Source: Aliiroseovarius sediminis
GTDB lineage: Bacteria > Pseudomonadota > Alphaproteobacteria > Rhodobacterales > Rhodobacteraceae
Assembly (NCBI RefSeq): GCF_022678485.1
Contig: NZ_JALBYP010000021.1
Span: forward strand, 124,001 to 188,000
DNA length: 64,000 bases
Reading direction: 5' to 3'
Shown: positions 8,598-18,043 of the stretch, in pieces
Layout: each line of letters opens with the position of its first letter
Numbering within the stretch: position 1 is the stretch's first letter
Notes under the pieces: model-generated
Seen by the model: the letters and a program-made list of their open reading frames with translations, nothing else
Told to the model about the DNA's origin: nothing
Database searches by the model: none
Position numbers and translations under genes: made by a program

Positions 8598-10397
8598 TTA
8601 AATCGGCGCGCAGGCCTCATGCAACCAGACCAACGCAGCGTCACTTAGCCTTGGGGCCAGCTTTTCCACACAGCGCGCGTGATAATCGTTCAGCCACGCG
8701 CGTTCCTCGCCTGACAGCATGTCGGCGATCACAATGCTTGTGTCGACGGGGACGAAGGTCAGTGTCTTAAACGACAGCATCTCGCGGTCCGCGTCGCCCC
8801 CGGGCGGGCAGGTGGCCTTTTCGACCACGATCAGGTTCTCCAGCCGGATGCCGAAGGCGCCTTCGCGGTAATATCCCGGTTCGTTCGACAGTATCATGCC
8901 GGGCAGAAGTTCGACCTCGGAGAGCGAGTTGATCCGCTGTGGGCCTTCATGTACCGACAGAAAAGACCCCACACCATGCCCGGTGCCGTGGTTGAAATCC
9001 TGATGCGCCGCAAACAGCGGATAGCGGGCAATCGGGTCCAGATCGCGCCCCGCGCGCCCTTTCGGGAAATAGATGCGCGACAGGGCAATCATGCCCTGCA
9101 ACACACGGGTATAGCAGCGTTTTTCCTCGTCCCCGACATCGCCTACACGAAGCGTCCGCGTGATGTCGGTGGTGCCATCACGATACTGCCCGCCGCTGTC
9201 CAGCACGACCAGATTGCCGGGGGCCAACGTGCGATTGGTGTCGTTGGTCACGCGGTAGTGCATGATCGCACCGTGTGGGCCGGCACCGGCAATGGTTTCG
9301 AACGAAATATCCAGCAGTGCATTTGTCGCGCCGCGTTTTTCTTCCAGCGCCGTAACCAGATCAATCTCGGTCAGTGCGGTTTTGTCAGAAGCCTCGAACC
9401 AGGTCAGAAACTCGACCATCGCAGCGGCGTCGCGCAGATGCGCCTCGCGCGCGCCGCGCAGCTCGGTCGGATTTTTCTGCGCCTTGGGCAAGATCGCGGG
9501 ATCATCGGCCCAGTCGATCTGGATGCCAGCCTTCTCCAGTATTTGCGACACCGCAAAGGGTGCGGTCGCCTTGTCCAAACGCACCGGGCCGTCCAGCGTT
9601 TTCAGATGCGCTGCGAAATCGCGCACCGGATGCAGCTTCACATTCGCGTCAAGCCGCGCGTCCATCGCCCGGCCTTCTGCCGTGAAGAACGCGACCGAGC
9701 CATCGTCATGCAGCACTGCAAAACCCTGCACGACAGGAATCCGCGGCAGGTCATCGCCGCGAATGTTCAGAAGCCACGCGATGCTGTCAGACAGAGTGAT
9801 CACGCAGGATTTTTGCCCCGCTGTCAGCAATCCATCGGCCAATTCAGACCGTTTCACCGCGCTGGATATTCCCGCGAATTCAAGCGGTTGGTCGATGATC
9901 CTGCCATTGGGGGCAGCGGGGCGGTCTTGCCAGATCTGGTCCACCAGATTGTCGGTCGCGACCAGTGCCACCTTGGTGCCGGCCAGCGCCTTCTCGATCT
10001 TCTCGATCTCGCCCTTGGTGTGCAGCCAGGGATCGAAGCCGATCTTTGCCGACTGTCCCTCCAGCTTGTCCTTCAGCCACGGACCGGGCTGGGTTTCCGG
10101 CCAGTGGACCGGGGTGAACGCCTCCATGTCGGCCTGCGCGCGCACCTGCGTGCGATAGCGTCCATCGACGAAAATCCCTGCGTGATCGTTCAGCGCGATA
10201 CAGAACCCGGCAGACCCCGTGAACCCCGTCAGCCACGCCAAACGCGCATCACAATCGGCGACATATTCCCCCTGATGGGCATCCGCGCGGGGCACGATGA
10301 AGCCATCCAACCCCTTCATCGCTATCGCGCGGCGCAGACGCTCCAACCGGCCGGGGCCGCGTGACGGGTCGGCGGTGCTGTCAAAGGTTTGGAACAT
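8598..10397 (-). CDS. Xaa-Pro aminopeptidase (aminopeptidase P, M24B family)
   Basis: Metallopeptidase of 599 residues that removes an N-terminal residue preceding proline. Two creatinase-like N-terminal domains occupy about residues 15-310, and the pita-bread catalytic domain about 320-540. Metal ligands are visible: the aspartates of VVLDSGGQYRDGTTDITR, the histidine of GTGHGVG, and the glutamates of EPGYY and RLENL. A short C-terminal extension contains the family WLNDYH motif. ATG at 10397 follows GGAGATGATCC. It lies 97 bases downstream of cobT on the same strand. Three-domain enzymes of this size match eukaryotic-type APP1 more than the shorter E. coli PepP. Confidence 0.93.
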   Translation of the reverse strand: MFQTFDSTADPSRGPGRLERLRRAIAMKGLDGFIVPRADAHQGEYVADCDARLAWLTGFTGSAGFCIALNDHAGIFVDGRYRTQVRAQADMEAFTPVHWPETQPGPWLKDKLEGQSAKIGFDPWLHTKGEIEKIEKALAGTKVALVATDNLVDQIWQDRPAAPNGRIIDQPLEFAGISSAVKRSELADGLLTAGQKSCVITLSDSIAWLLNIRGDDLPRIPVVQGFAVLHDDGSVAFFTAEGRAMDARLDANVKLHPVRDFAAHLKTLDGPVRLDKATAPFAVSQILEKAGIQIDWADDPAILPKAQKNPTELRGAREAHLRDAAAMVEFLTWFEASDKTALTEIDLVTALEEKRGATNALLDISFETIAGAGPHGAIMHYRVTNDTNRTLAPGNLVVLDSGGQYRDGTTDITRTLRVGDVGDEEKRCYTRVLQGMIALSRIYFPKGRAGRDLDPIARYPLFAAHQDFNHGTGHGVGSFLSVHEGPQRINSLSEVELLPGMILSNEPGYYREGAFGIRLENLIVVEKATCPPGGDADREMLSFKTLTFVPVDTSIVIADMLSGEERAWLNDYHARCVEKLAPRLSDAALVWLHEACAPI

Positions 10398-10432
10398 GGA
10401 TCATCTCCGAAGACTGGATGGGTGGGGCTCGC

Positions 10433-10447
10433 GCCCGGAAACCGGGC
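10433..10447. other. Short inverted repeat between cobT and aminopeptidase P
   Basis: GCCCGG-aaa-CCGGGC, a perfect 6-bp stem with a three-base loop in the 97-base gap after the cobT stop. There is no following T tract, so it is at most a weak or Rho-assisted terminator. Confidence 0.3.
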
Positions 10448-10494
10448 CGCAATCGCACGCACCATGCCGTGAAACGCCAGCGGTGAAAAGGGGG

Positions 10495-12369
10495 TCAGAT
10501 GACCTTCTTGATGCCCATGACGCGGGCGCGCGCACGCGGGTCCGCATCAAACAGCGATGCAAGCTGTTCGGTCATTGCGCCTGCCAGTTGTTCGACATCG
10601 GTGATGGTTACCGCGCGGTCGTAATAGCGCGTCACGTCATGGCCGATCCCGATCGCCAGCAGTTCAACCTGCTTGCGCTTTTCGACCATTTCGATAACGT
10701 CGCGCAGATGTTTTTCCAGGTAATTCGCGGGGTTAACGGACAGTGTTGAATCATCCACCGGCGCCCCGTCCGAGATCACCATCAGAATTTTTCGTTGTTC
10801 GGGTCGGGCCACGATCCGACGATACGCCCATTCCAGTGCCTCGCCGTCGATGTTTTCCTTCAACAGGCCTTCTTTCATCATCAGACCCAGATTGTCGCGC
10901 GTGCGGCGCATCGGCGCGTCGGCCTTCTTGTAGATGATGTGACGCAGATCATTCAGGCGTCCGGGTTGCTGCGGGCGCCCATCGCCCAGCCATTTTTCAC
11001 GCGCCAACCCGCCCTTCCACGCGCGGGTGGTGAAGCCCAGCACCTCGACCTTGACCTGACAGCGTTCCAGCGTGCGCGCCAGAACATCGGCACAAATCGC
11101 AGCGATTGAGATTGGACGGCCGCGCATGGACCCTGAATTGTCCAGAAGCAGCGTTACCACGGTGTCGCGAAACTCGGTGTCTTTTTCCTGCTTGAAGGAC
11201 AGGGGCGTGGTGGGGTTGGCGACCACGCGGGCCAGACGGCCCGCATCCAGGATGCCTTCTTCCAGATCGAACAGCCACGAGCGGCTTTGCTGCGCCTGCA
11301 AGCGGCGCTGCAACTTGTTGGCCAACCGGCTGACTGCGCCCTTCAAGGGCTCCAACTGCTGGTCCAGATAGGCGCGCAGGCGTTCCAGCTCGGCCGGTTC
11401 GGCCAGATCTTCGGCCATGATCTCTTCATCATGCTCGTTGCTATAAACCAGATATTCGGGGTCGGCATCGGAAGCCGGTGGGGGCGAGGGGGGCTCCAGC
11501 GGCGCTTCGGCCTCGGGCATTTCCGCTTCGTCGCCCATCTCGTCCTCGGCCATGTCATCGACCGTGACCTGGGCTTCAGACGGGTCCATCTGTTCGTCTT
11601 GGGCGCGTTCGGGATCGGCCTCTGCCTCATCCTCATCGGGCGATTGCTCGCTCTGTTGATCATCCTCGGTCTGGTCGTCCTCGGACATGGCGTCTTCGTC
11701 GGCCTGATCATCCTCGTTGTCGGGGTCGTCGCCCAGTTGATCGCCGTAGCCCAAATCTTCGATGATCTGGCGGGTGAAACGGGCGAAGGCCTGTTGGTCT
11801 TCCAGTTTCTCGCCCAGATCGTCCAGATGATCGCCCGCCTGACCTTCGATAAAGTCGCGCCACAGGTTCATCACATTCGCTGCGGCGGGCGGTATGTCGC
11901 GCCCGGTTGCCAGATGCCGCATCAGGTATCCAGCCGCGGTTGCAAGCGGCGCGTCGGCGGCGGCGGTGATCTGGTCAAAGCCCGCGCGCATCGCGTCGCT
12001 TTCGATCTTGGCGTCGATATTGCCCGCCGTGCCCGGCATATCGCGCGCGCCCATCGCCTCGCACCGGGCGGTTTCCATCGCCTCGTAGATTTCGCGCGCC
12101 ATTCCGCTGGCGGGCGCGTATTTCGCGTGCGTCGCGTCGTTGTGATAGCGCAGCTTCATCGCATAGGCATCTGCGGTGCCGCGCGCCAACAACACCTCTT
12201 CCTTGGTCATCCGCCGCGTGACCTGAGGCAGCCGCATCGCGTCCTTCGTGACCCCCGACGGATCCACCGTGAAGCTGACCGACAGTTCCGGTTCATCGGC
12301 AAGCGTCTTCGTCGCCTCAGCGAGCGCTTTTTTGAACGGATCAGCAGGGTTGTCGGATGGTTTTTTCAT
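10495..12369 (-). CDS. cobT: Aerobic cobaltochelatase subunit CobT
   Basis: With CobS forms the AAA+ motor that drives ATP-dependent cobalt insertion into hydrogenobyrinic acid a,c-diamide by CobN in the oxygen-dependent cobalamin pathway. The 624-residue protein has an N-terminal helical region, a very acidic Asp/Glu-rich stretch at about residues 210-310, and a C-terminal von Willebrand A domain with MIDAS sequence DNSGSMRG. This matches CobT. ATG at 12369 lacks a strong Shine-Dalgarno. It follows cobS after a 133-base gap, longer than expected for a tight operon. CobN and other cob genes are not in the window. Confidence 0.95.
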   Translation of the reverse strand: MKKPSDNPADPFKKALAEATKTLADEPELSVSFTVDPSGVTKDAMRLPQVTRRMTKEEVLLARGTADAYAMKLRYHNDATHAKYAPASGMAREIYEAMETARCEAMGARDMPGTAGNIDAKIESDAMRAGFDQITAAADAPLATAAGYLMRHLATGRDIPPAAANVMNLWRDFIEGQAGDHLDDLGEKLEDQQAFARFTRQIIEDLGYGDQLGDDPDNEDDQADEDAMSEDDQTEDDQQSEQSPDEDEAEADPERAQDEQMDPSEAQVTVDDMAEDEMGDEAEMPEAEAPLEPPSPPPASDADPEYLVYSNEHDEEIMAEDLAEPAELERLRAYLDQQLEPLKGAVSRLANKLQRRLQAQQSRSWLFDLEEGILDAGRLARVVANPTTPLSFKQEKDTEFRDTVVTLLLDNSGSMRGRPISIAAICADVLARTLERCQVKVEVLGFTTRAWKGGLAREKWLGDGRPQQPGRLNDLRHIIYKKADAPMRRTRDNLGLMMKEGLLKENIDGEALEWAYRRIVARPEQRKILMVISDGAPVDDSTLSVNPANYLEKHLRDVIEMVEKRKQVELLAIGIGHDVTRYYDRAVTITDVEQLAGAMTEQLASLFDADPRARARVMGIKKVI

Positions 12370-12502
12370 TTGGTTGCTGCTTTGTTGCGCTTAGGACTGC
12401 AAAGACCCGCGGGGTCGTGCGAAAGCGCCGCCCAATGGGGGCGGGTCGGCGCTGCCCGGTCTTGCGCCCGGGCGGTGCATGTTGATATCGCGGGTTTCCG
12501 CG
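12370..12502 (-). other. cobS-cobT intergenic gap with two inverted repeats
   Basis: Contains GACCC-gcg-GGGTC (12404-12416) and GCCCGG-N8-CCGGGC (12454-12473). Nothing resembling a cobalamin riboswitch was recognised. The hairpins could tune cobT expression relative to cobS; this is inference. Confidence 0.35.
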
Positions 12503-13489
12503 TCAACCCAAGCTCATGCTCACCGCGCTCTCCGGCAGTTCCTCGTCAAAGCACCGCTGATAGAACTCGGCGACGATCTGGCGCTCTAGTTCGTCACATT
12601 TATTCAAGAAGGACAGGCGGAACGCATAACCGACCGAGCGGAAAATATGCGCGTTCTGTGCCCAGTTGATCACCGTCCGTGGGCTCATCACAGTGGACAG
12701 ATCGCCATTCATGAACGCGGTGCGGGTCAGGTCAGCGACGGTGACCATCTGGCTGACCGTCTTGCGCCCACTTTCGGTATTTAGAAACGGGTTCTTTGCC
12801 AGCACGATGTTGGTTTCCGCATCATGGCTCAGATAGTTCAGCGTGGCGACCAGCGACCAACGGTCCATCTGCGCTTGGTTGATCTGCTGCACGCCGTGAT
12901 ACAGTCCGGTCGTGTCGCCCAGACCCACGGTGTTGGCTGTCGCAAACAGGCGGAAGGACGGGTGAGGGGTGATCACCTCGTTCTGGTCCAGCAGGGTCAG
13001 CTTGCCGTCATGCTCCAGCACACGCTGGATGACGAACATGACGTCGGGACGGCCTGCATCATATTCATCAAACACAATCGCGGTCGGGGTGCGCAGTGCC
13101 CACGGCAGGATGCCTTCCTGAAACTCGGTGACTTGCATCCCGTCTTTCAGCTTGATCGCGTCCTTGCCGATCAGGTCGATCCGGCTGATATGGCTGTCCA
13201 GGTTCACCCGAACCGTAGGCCAGTTCAGACGCGCCGCGACCTGTTCGATATGGGTCGATTTACCCGTGCCGTGATAGCCTTGGATCATCACGCGGCGATT
13301 GTGGGTAAAGCCCGCAAGGATGGCCAGCGTCGTGTCGGGATCAAACTTGTAGGTGGGATCAATCTCGGGCACGCGATCCATGCGGTCGGCAAAGCCTTTG
13401 ACATTCATGTCGCTGTCGATGCCGAAAACCTCACGAACCGAAACGTCTTCGGTGGGTTTTGCGTTCATGTCCTGTGTGCCGTCAGCCAT
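12503..13489 (-). CDS. cobS: Aerobic cobaltochelatase subunit CobS
   Basis: AAA+ ATPase partner of CobT in the CobNST cobaltochelatase. The 328-residue length is typical. Walker A is GYHGTGKST at about residues 74-82, Walker B is [10 protein letters not shown], and an ATANT sensor-1 segment follows. ATG at 13489 follows AAAAGGAACTACACAT. Upstream on the same strand lies the J-domain gene, across a 246-base gap that carries repeat copy B. The J-domain/cobS/cobT neighbourhood is widely shared in Rhodobacteraceae, to my knowledge. Confidence 0.96.
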   Translation of the reverse strand: MADGTQDMNAKPTEDVSVREVFGIDSDMNVKGFADRMDRVPEIDPTYKFDPDTTLAILAGFTHNRRVMIQGYHGTGKSTHIEQVAARLNWPTVRVNLDSHISRIDLIGKDAIKLKDGMQVTEFQEGILPWALRTPTAIVFDEYDAGRPDVMFVIQRVLEHDGKLTLLDQNEVITPHPSFRLFATANTVGLGDTTGLYHGVQQINQAQMDRWSLVATLNYLSHDAETNIVLAKNPFLNTESGRKTVSQMVTVADLTRTAFMNGDLSTVMSPRTVINWAQNAHIFRSVGYAFRLSFLNKCDELERQIVAEFYQRCFDEELPESAVSMSLG

Positions 13490-13631
13490 ATGTGTAGTTC
13501 CTTTTGCCTCGCGCGTCGCAACCCGAGTGTGATGCCCGATGAACGAGCCGGGTTCAAGGGGAAGGGGCCAGATTTGCGACGCCCCGCGACGCTCGTTTTG
13601 AAAGCAGCCGTCAGCCGCCCCGCCCGGTGCT

Positions 13632-13689
13632 TCTTCTGGCCGAAAATATCCTGGGGTGAATGCGCGCAGCGCAGAGGGGCAAAGCCCCT
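13632..13689 (+). repeat. Intergenic repeat element, copy B
   Basis: Near-identical to 821-878 (56 of 58 bases). Terminal hairpin AGGGG-caaag-CCCCT at 13675-13689. It lies 46 bases beyond the stop of the J-domain gene on the minus strand, in the gap before cobS. Transcription from the J-domain gene into cobS would have to cross it. Confidence 0.8.
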
Positions 13690-13735
13690 TGCCCTGCCTC
13701 AGCCTGACCGCGCGACCGAAACACGCGAATGTGCA

Positions 13736-14362
13736 TCACCGAAAGCTGCGGCTTTCCTTGATCTGGTCCCAGGCCCAGACGACCTCTTGCAGCTGTTCTT
13801 CCTGCGAGCGGTCGCCGCCGTTCATGTCCGGATGCAAGACTTTGATCAGCTTCTTGTAAGTCTTGCGAATCTCGGCCTTCGTCCAGTGGTCCTTGGCCTC
13901 CAGAATCTCGACCGCGCGGCGTTCCTTGGGGGGCAGCTTACGGGTTCCGGTGATCGACTTGCCGGGATTGCGCGTGGCGTTTTCGCCCAGCACCTGATGT
14001 GGGTCATCCACGCCCAGACGCGCCCATGCACGTTGCTCGGCCTTCGTGCCAAACGGTTTGGTTTCACGTTCCCAGACGCGGTCCTTGTCGAACTGTTCGT
14101 GCAACTCTTCCTCAGACGAGCCGTCGAAAAAGTTCCACTTCAGGTTATATTCCCGTACGTGATCTTTGCAGAACCACTTGAATTCGTCCAGATGATCGGG
14201 CGATCGCGGCGCGCGGTATTGCCCGGCTTCCTGGCAGCCCTCATGCTCACACACCCGTTTCGAGGTTTCGAACGCCCCCGACATCCCGCGTTTGCCGCGC
14301 GGGTTCTTCTTCTTTGCCGCAGACACGGACATATCAAAACCAAATGGATCGCTATTGGACAT
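13736..14362 (-). CDS. J-domain protein with C-terminal J domain
   Basis: A 208-residue DnaJ-class co-chaperone. Unlike classical DnaJ, the J domain is C-terminal (about residues 145-208) with HPD at 177-179. The N-terminal half has Cys38, Cys43, Cys65 and His68 in a spacing that could bind zinc, together with the aromatic-rich KWNFFDG. The expected role is stimulating a DnaK-type ATPase for a specific client; the client is unknown. Its position beside cobS/cobT and opposite bolA suggests metallocofactor or metal-enzyme maturation, but this is inference. ATG at 14362 follows AAAAGGGTGTTCCC. Confidence 0.88.
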   Translation of the reverse strand: MSNSDPFGFDMSVSAAKKKNPRGKRGMSGAFETSKRVCEHEGCQEAGQYRAPRSPDHLDEFKWFCKDHVREYNLKWNFFDGSSEEELHEQFDKDRVWERETKPFGTKAEQRAWARLGVDDPHQVLGENATRNPGKSITGTRKLPPKERRAVEILEAKDHWTKAEIRKTYKKLIKVLHPDMNGGDRSQEEQLQEVVWAWDQIKESRSFR

Positions 14363-14436
14363 GGGAACACCCTTTTCGACTCGGACCAGAGAGTTTACTC
14401 TTTTTTGGTGGCGATTGAAGAGGGAAAGGGCAACAA

Positions 14437-14694
14437 ATGACCAGAGCAGAGCAAATTCATCAGGCGCTGGATACTAGCTTTTCGCCGCAACACCTTGAAG
14501 TGATTGATGAAAGCGAAAGTCACCGGGGCCATGCCGGATACCAAGAGGGTGGGCAAAGCCATTTCCGCGTGATCATTCGCGCGCCTGTGTTCGGCAGTAT
14601 GTCGCGCGTGGCACGCCACCGCGCCGTTCACAAGGCACTGGGGCCCGATCTGGTGGGCCAGATCCACGCCCTTGCGCTGGATGTGGGAACGTAA
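14437..14694 (+). CDS. bolA: BolA family protein
   Basis: An 85-residue BolA-domain protein with the characteristic DESESHRGHAG segment at about residues 24-34 and the RHRAVHKALG helix containing the conserved histidine. BolA proteins partner with monothiol glutaredoxins to hold or sense [2Fe-2S] clusters and affect cell shape. ATG at 14437 follows AGGGAAAGGGCAACAA. It is divergent from the J-domain gene (74-base gap), and its stop is 10 bases from the convergent DUF4177-like gene. Whether it is BolA1 or another paralogue cannot be told from sequence reading. Confidence 0.9.
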   Translation: MTRAEQIHQALDTSFSPQHLEVIDESESHRGHAGYQEGGQSHFRVIIRAPVFGSMSRVARHRAVHKALGPDLVGQIHALALDVGT

Positions 14695-14704
14695 CGCGCC
14701 GCTT

Positions 14705-15085
14705 TCAAGCCTCGTCGCGGGTGATATTTGGCGCGGAGTCGCCCACTTGGTTCGCCTGATCGGCTGATGGAAGGGCGGGCGCAGTGTTGGGTTCTTCGAC
14801 CTTGCTTCTGGCATCAAGCGCGGGTGTTGGGGACAGTTCGACTTCGGGGCTGACATGGTCCAATGGGCGGCGGAACACCAACATGTTCTGATAGGTCGTG
14901 GAACGCCCCGTCAGGCCCGCGCGTTCTTCGCTGGGCAGCGTATCGGTGCGCTGGTATTCCCACCCATCGGCGGCCATGTCGTTCAGAAGGTCGGTCATGG
15001 CCAGCGCAAAGCGTGCTTCGCTGGATTTGACGCCGCGGGCTTTCTTGCCTTTGCGCGGGGCGGGGATGACTTCGTATTCGAACAT
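14705..15085 (-). CDS. DUF4177-like small protein
   Basis: A 126-residue protein of unknown function. The first 75 residues begin FEYEVIPAP and include LLNDMAADGWEYQRTDTLP and a final NMLVFRR strand, which resembles DUF4177 (a small beta-alpha fold with the W-E-Y motif). The last 50 residues are proline-, alanine- and glutamate-rich and look disordered. The Shine-Dalgarno is weak. It is convergent with bolA. No function is claimed. Confidence 0.65.
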   Translation of the reverse strand: MFEYEVIPAPRKGKKARGVKSSEARFALAMTDLLNDMAADGWEYQRTDTLPSEERAGLTGRSTTYQNMLVFRRPLDHVSPEVELSPTPALDARSKVEEPNTAPALPSADQANQVGDSAPNITRDEA

Positions 15086-15390
15086 GGGGTCACTCTGGTC
15101 TGGTTGGTGCAGACGCGTTCCTTAACAGTTGATCGCCTGCGGGGCCAGACCTGATCCCGCCGCCAAGCGAGTTTGCGCGCAACGGCAGGGGCCGGGGTCA
15201 TGGTCGGGGGTTGTTGCCAAAACAGCGCATTAACTATCCGTGGGCACAATCAATCCGACAATTTTCTACGTCCTCTGGCCGGGGTCATTAACCTTTGTTA
15301 ACAGCGACTTGCCGGGTGGTGATGTGGCGTGTTTTTTCGGTCATGGCGCCTCTGGACGCGTAGTAAACCTTTAGTGAACAAGAGACCAAC
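15086..15390. other. Intergenic region with TTAA boxes
   Basis: A 305-base divergent gap. The right half is AT-richer and holds TTAACCTTTGTTAA at 15288-15301, plus single TTAAC-type sites near 15230 and 15363. The paired boxes recall CtrA sites, but the spacing is 6 rather than the consensus 7. It probably carries the promoter of the beta-barrel gene. No RNA gene or ORF seen. Confidence 0.4.
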
Positions 15391-16122
15391 ATGACCAAGA
15401 CTTCTACCTTTCTGATCACCACGATTGGGGCCGCCACGCTGGCCGCCGCGCCCGCCCTTGCTGTCGAGATTACCGGCGGCGATGTATCGCTGAGCTATTC
15501 TGCCTTCACCGAGGACACCGACCTGTCACGTGTTGCCATCGAGGGATCGGTCGAAGTTGGGTTTACCCGCGCGTTTTCGATGCAATTCGACCTTGCGCGC
15601 TATGAATTTGGGTTTGCCGATGATGGCGTGACCACCGGCACGGTTCATGCCATCTTCCACGTCAGCGACGTCACCTCGGTTGGTGCCTTCTATGGCCGCG
15701 AAGACATCGACGGTACGTCGCTGGATCTTTACGGCGCGGAAGTCGGCCACGAGATGGGCGCGCTGGATCTAGAAGCCTATATCGGGCACGGGGAAGAAGC
15801 TGGCGTATCGGGCACAGCGTTCGGGCTGGCTGCCGACTATAACATCAATGACCGTTTCGCCATTGGTGTCGCCTATGATCGGGTTGATTTTGATGGTGAC
15901 TTCAACATCCACAAAACCGCCCTGCGTGCCAGTTATGCAGCGGCTGACCGGTTCTCGGTCTTTGGCGAAGTCGGATCGTTTGGCATGGGCGCCGACTACT
16001 ACGGTGTGACATTGGATGCCTCGACGAACTATGTCGGTTTCGGTGTCGAATACGCGTTCGGTGCAAAACGCGGCGCGACCTTTGGCGAACGCGGCCTGAC
16101 GCGGATGCTGCCGGGTCTGTAA
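15391..16122 (+). CDS. Small outer-membrane beta-barrel / porin-like protein
   Basis: A 243-residue exported protein. A signal peptide is clear, with likely cleavage after AAPALA at about residue 24. The mature part alternates hydrophobic and polar residues in repeated beta-hairpin patterns (for example YNINDRFAIGVAYDRVDF and YVGFGVEYAF), as in porin-like barrels. It is acidic and rich in Gly, Asp and Phe. It does not end in the usual terminal aromatic residue; the last predicted strand YVGFGVEYAF is followed by a 17-residue tail. Function is unknown. A strong terminator follows directly, so it is monocistronic. Confidence 0.7.
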   Translation: MTKTSTFLITTIGAATLAAAPALAVEITGGDVSLSYSAFTEDTDLSRVAIEGSVEVGFTRAFSMQFDLARYEFGFADDGVTTGTVHAIFHVSDVTSVGAFYGREDIDGTSLDLYGAEVGHEMGALDLEAYIGHGEEAGVSGTAFGLAADYNINDRFAIGVAYDRVDFDGDFNIHKTALRASYAAADRFSVFGEVGSFGMGADYYGVTLDASTNYVGFGVEYAFGAKRGATFGERGLTRMLPGL

Positions 16123-16134
16123 TATCCCGGATGC

Positions 16135-16161
16135 AAAACGGGGCCGCGCTGGCCCCGTTTT
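16135..16161 (+). terminator. Rho-independent terminator
   Basis: Perfect 11-bp stem AAAACGGGGCC (16135-16145), loop GCGCT, GGCCCCGTTTT (16151-16161), 12 bases after the beta-barrel stop. The A and T tracts on both sides would let it work in both directions, also serving the end of gatB. Confidence 0.85.
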
Positions 16162-16229
16162 ATGGTTTTGCTGACAAGAAAGAAGCGCCCCAGAGACGCC
16201 ATTTTTAATGGGTCAGTAAACGACAGGAC

Positions 16230-17744
16230 TCAAAGGCCCAGCTTGGCCACGACGATCTCGTTCACTGCCTTGGGGTTGGCCTTGCCGCCGGTGGCTTTCA
16301 TGACCTGGCCCACGAAGAACCCGACCAGTTTCGGGTTTTCCTTGGCCTTTTCGACCTGCGCAGGGTTGGCGGCAATCACCTCGTCCACGGCGGCTTCGAT
16401 GGCGCTGGTGTCGGTGACTTGTTTCATGCCACGGGTTTCAACGATCTCGGCCGGGTCGCCGCCTTCGGTATAGATGATTTCAAACAGATCCTTCGCGATC
16501 TTGCCCGAAATGTCGCCCTTGGTGATCAGTTCGATGATGCCGCCCAATTGCGCGGGCGACACGGGGCTGTCAGCGATGGTCTTGTCGTCCTTTTTCAGCC
16601 GACCGAACAATTCGTTGATAACCCAGTTGGCGGCCAGCTTGCCATCGCGCCCCTCGGCGACGGCCTCAAAAAACGCCGCGTTGCGCACGCCTGCGGTCAA
16701 CACGCCCGCGTCATATTCCGACAGGCTGAAGTCTTTGACAAAGCGGGCCTTTTTTTCGTCTGGCAGTTCGGGCAGGTTCTTGGCAATCTCGTCGACCCAA
16801 TCTTGCTCTATCTCCAGCGGCAGCAGGTCGGGGCAGGGGAAATAGCGATAGTCATGCGCTTCTTCCTTGGATCGCATCGACCGCGTTTCGTTCTTGTCGG
16901 CATCATACAGCCGGGTTTCCTGCGTGATCTCGCCGCCATCTTCCAAAATTGCGATCTGGCGGCGGGCCTCAAAGTCAATGGCCGCCTGAATGAACCGCAT
17001 CGAGTTCATATTCTTGATCTCGCACCGCGTGCCAAGATGGCCGAAATCCTGCGTTTCCATGTATTTCTCATACTGCCCCGGACGACAGACCGACACGTTG
17101 ACGTCCGCACGCATACTGCCGCTTTGCATGTTGCCGTCACACGTGCCCAGATAGCGCAGGATCTGGCGCAGCTTGGTGACAAAGGCGGCAGCTTCTTCCG
17201 GGCCGCGGATGTCGGGGCGGCTGACGATTTCCATCAGCGCAACACCAGTGCGGTTCAGGTCAACAAACGACATGTTCGGGTCCATGTCATGGACAGATTT
17301 TCCTGCGTCCTGTTCAAGGTGAATACGCTCGATGCGCACCTTGCGGGCGATCCCCGGAGCCATGTCCACGATCACTTCGCCTTCGCCCACGATGGGGTGG
17401 TAAAGCTGGCTGATCTGATAGCCTTGCGGCAGGTCAGGATAAAAATAATTCTTGCGATCAAAGGCCGAAAACAGGTTGATATCCGCCTTCAGGCCCAGTC
17501 CCGTGCGCACCGCCTGTTCCACGCAATATTCGTTGATCACCGGCAACATGCCGGGCATGGCGGCATCCACGAAGGACACGTTCGAATTGGGTTCAGCGCC
17601 AAATGTGGTCGAGGCACCTGAGAAAAGCTTGGCGTTCGAGCTGACCTGAGCGTGGATTTCCATCCCGATGACCAGTTCCCAATCTTCCTTCGCCCCGGCA
17701 ATCGTTTTGACGGTTGGGCTTTCATAGGCGAGATGATCCAGCAT
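16230..17744 (-). CDS. gatB: Asp-tRNA(Asn)/Glu-tRNA(Gln) amidotransferase subunit B
   Basis: Subunit of the GatCAB complex that converts mischarged Glu-tRNA-Gln (and Asp-tRNA-Asn) to the amidated form. The 504 residues include the family start GMEIHAQ at about 27-33, the [11 protein letters not shown] segment near 95, the kinase-like cradle to about residue 300, and a GatB/YqeY helical tail with [20 protein letters not shown] at 17744 follows GGGAACTGCGCAC. gatA and gatC are not adjacent, so the complex is encoded at more than one locus. Confidence 0.96.
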   Translation of the reverse strand: MLDHLAYESPTVKTIAGAKEDWELVIGMEIHAQVSSNAKLFSGASTTFGAEPNSNVSFVDAAMPGMLPVINEYCVEQAVRTGLGLKADINLFSAFDRKNYFYPDLPQGYQISQLYHPIVGEGEVIVDMAPGIARKVRIERIHLEQDAGKSVHDMDPNMSFVDLNRTGVALMEIVSRPDIRGPEEAAAFVTKLRQILRYLGTCDGNMQSGSMRADVNVSVCRPGQYEKYMETQDFGHLGTRCEIKNMNSMRFIQAAIDFEARRQIAILEDGGEITQETRLYDADKNETRSMRSKEEAHDYRYFPCPDLLPLEIEQDWVDEIAKNLPELPDEKKARFVKDFSLSEYDAGVLTAGVRNAAFFEAVAEGRDGKLAANWVINELFGRLKKDDKTIADSPVSPAQLGGIIELITKGDISGKIAKDLFEIIYTEGGDPAEIVETRGMKQVTDTSAIEAAVDEVIAANPAQVEKAKENPKLVGFFVGQVMKATGGKANPKAVNEIVVAKLGL

Positions 17745-17965
17745 GTGCGCAGTTCCCGTGTTTCTTGATCTGCTGGCCTTCTAGGGCAGGCGTGCGCAGG
17801 GGGCAAGGGGCGACGGGTTCGCGCGCACCTCAACGCCCGCGTGTGTGGTCGCGTCGGAATGGCGGTCTTTTCTGGCATGGGTGGAAAAGGCGGGCGCATA
17901 GCGGCCTTGCAAATATGGAATATCAGCGATGTTTCGCCAATTTCCGCGTGCCTTGGATTGTGAAA

Positions 17966-17980
17966 GTTGCTTTATGCAAC
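17966..17980. promoter_or_regulatory. Perfect inverted repeat upstream of the SLT-like gene
   Basis: GTTGC-tttat-GCAAC, 64 bases before the ATG at 18044, in the 299-base gap divergent from gatB. It could be an operator for either gene. No other feature is recognised in this gap. Confidence 0.35.
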
Positions 17981-18043
17981 CGCCCTCCGTAAAGGCCCGC
18001 GATGACTTGATTGGGAATGTAAACGGACCTGAGTGAGGGGACG

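Noticed and set aside
8949-10364. 471-codon plus-strand frame
   Set aside because: Antisense to the aminopeptidase P coding sequence, with no domain or ribosome site.
11287-12669. 460-codon open frame opposite cobT and cobS
   Set aside because: High-GC shadow of real genes on the minus strand; it has no recognisable domain and the cobT/cobS frames are certain.
12370-13735. Cobalamin riboswitch near cobS/cobT
   Set aside because: No B12-box or conserved core was recognised in the two gaps upstream of cobS and cobT.
15288-15301. CtrA binding site TTAA-N-TTAA
   Set aside because: Spacing is 6, not the consensus 7, so it is listed only as an AT-rich paired element.
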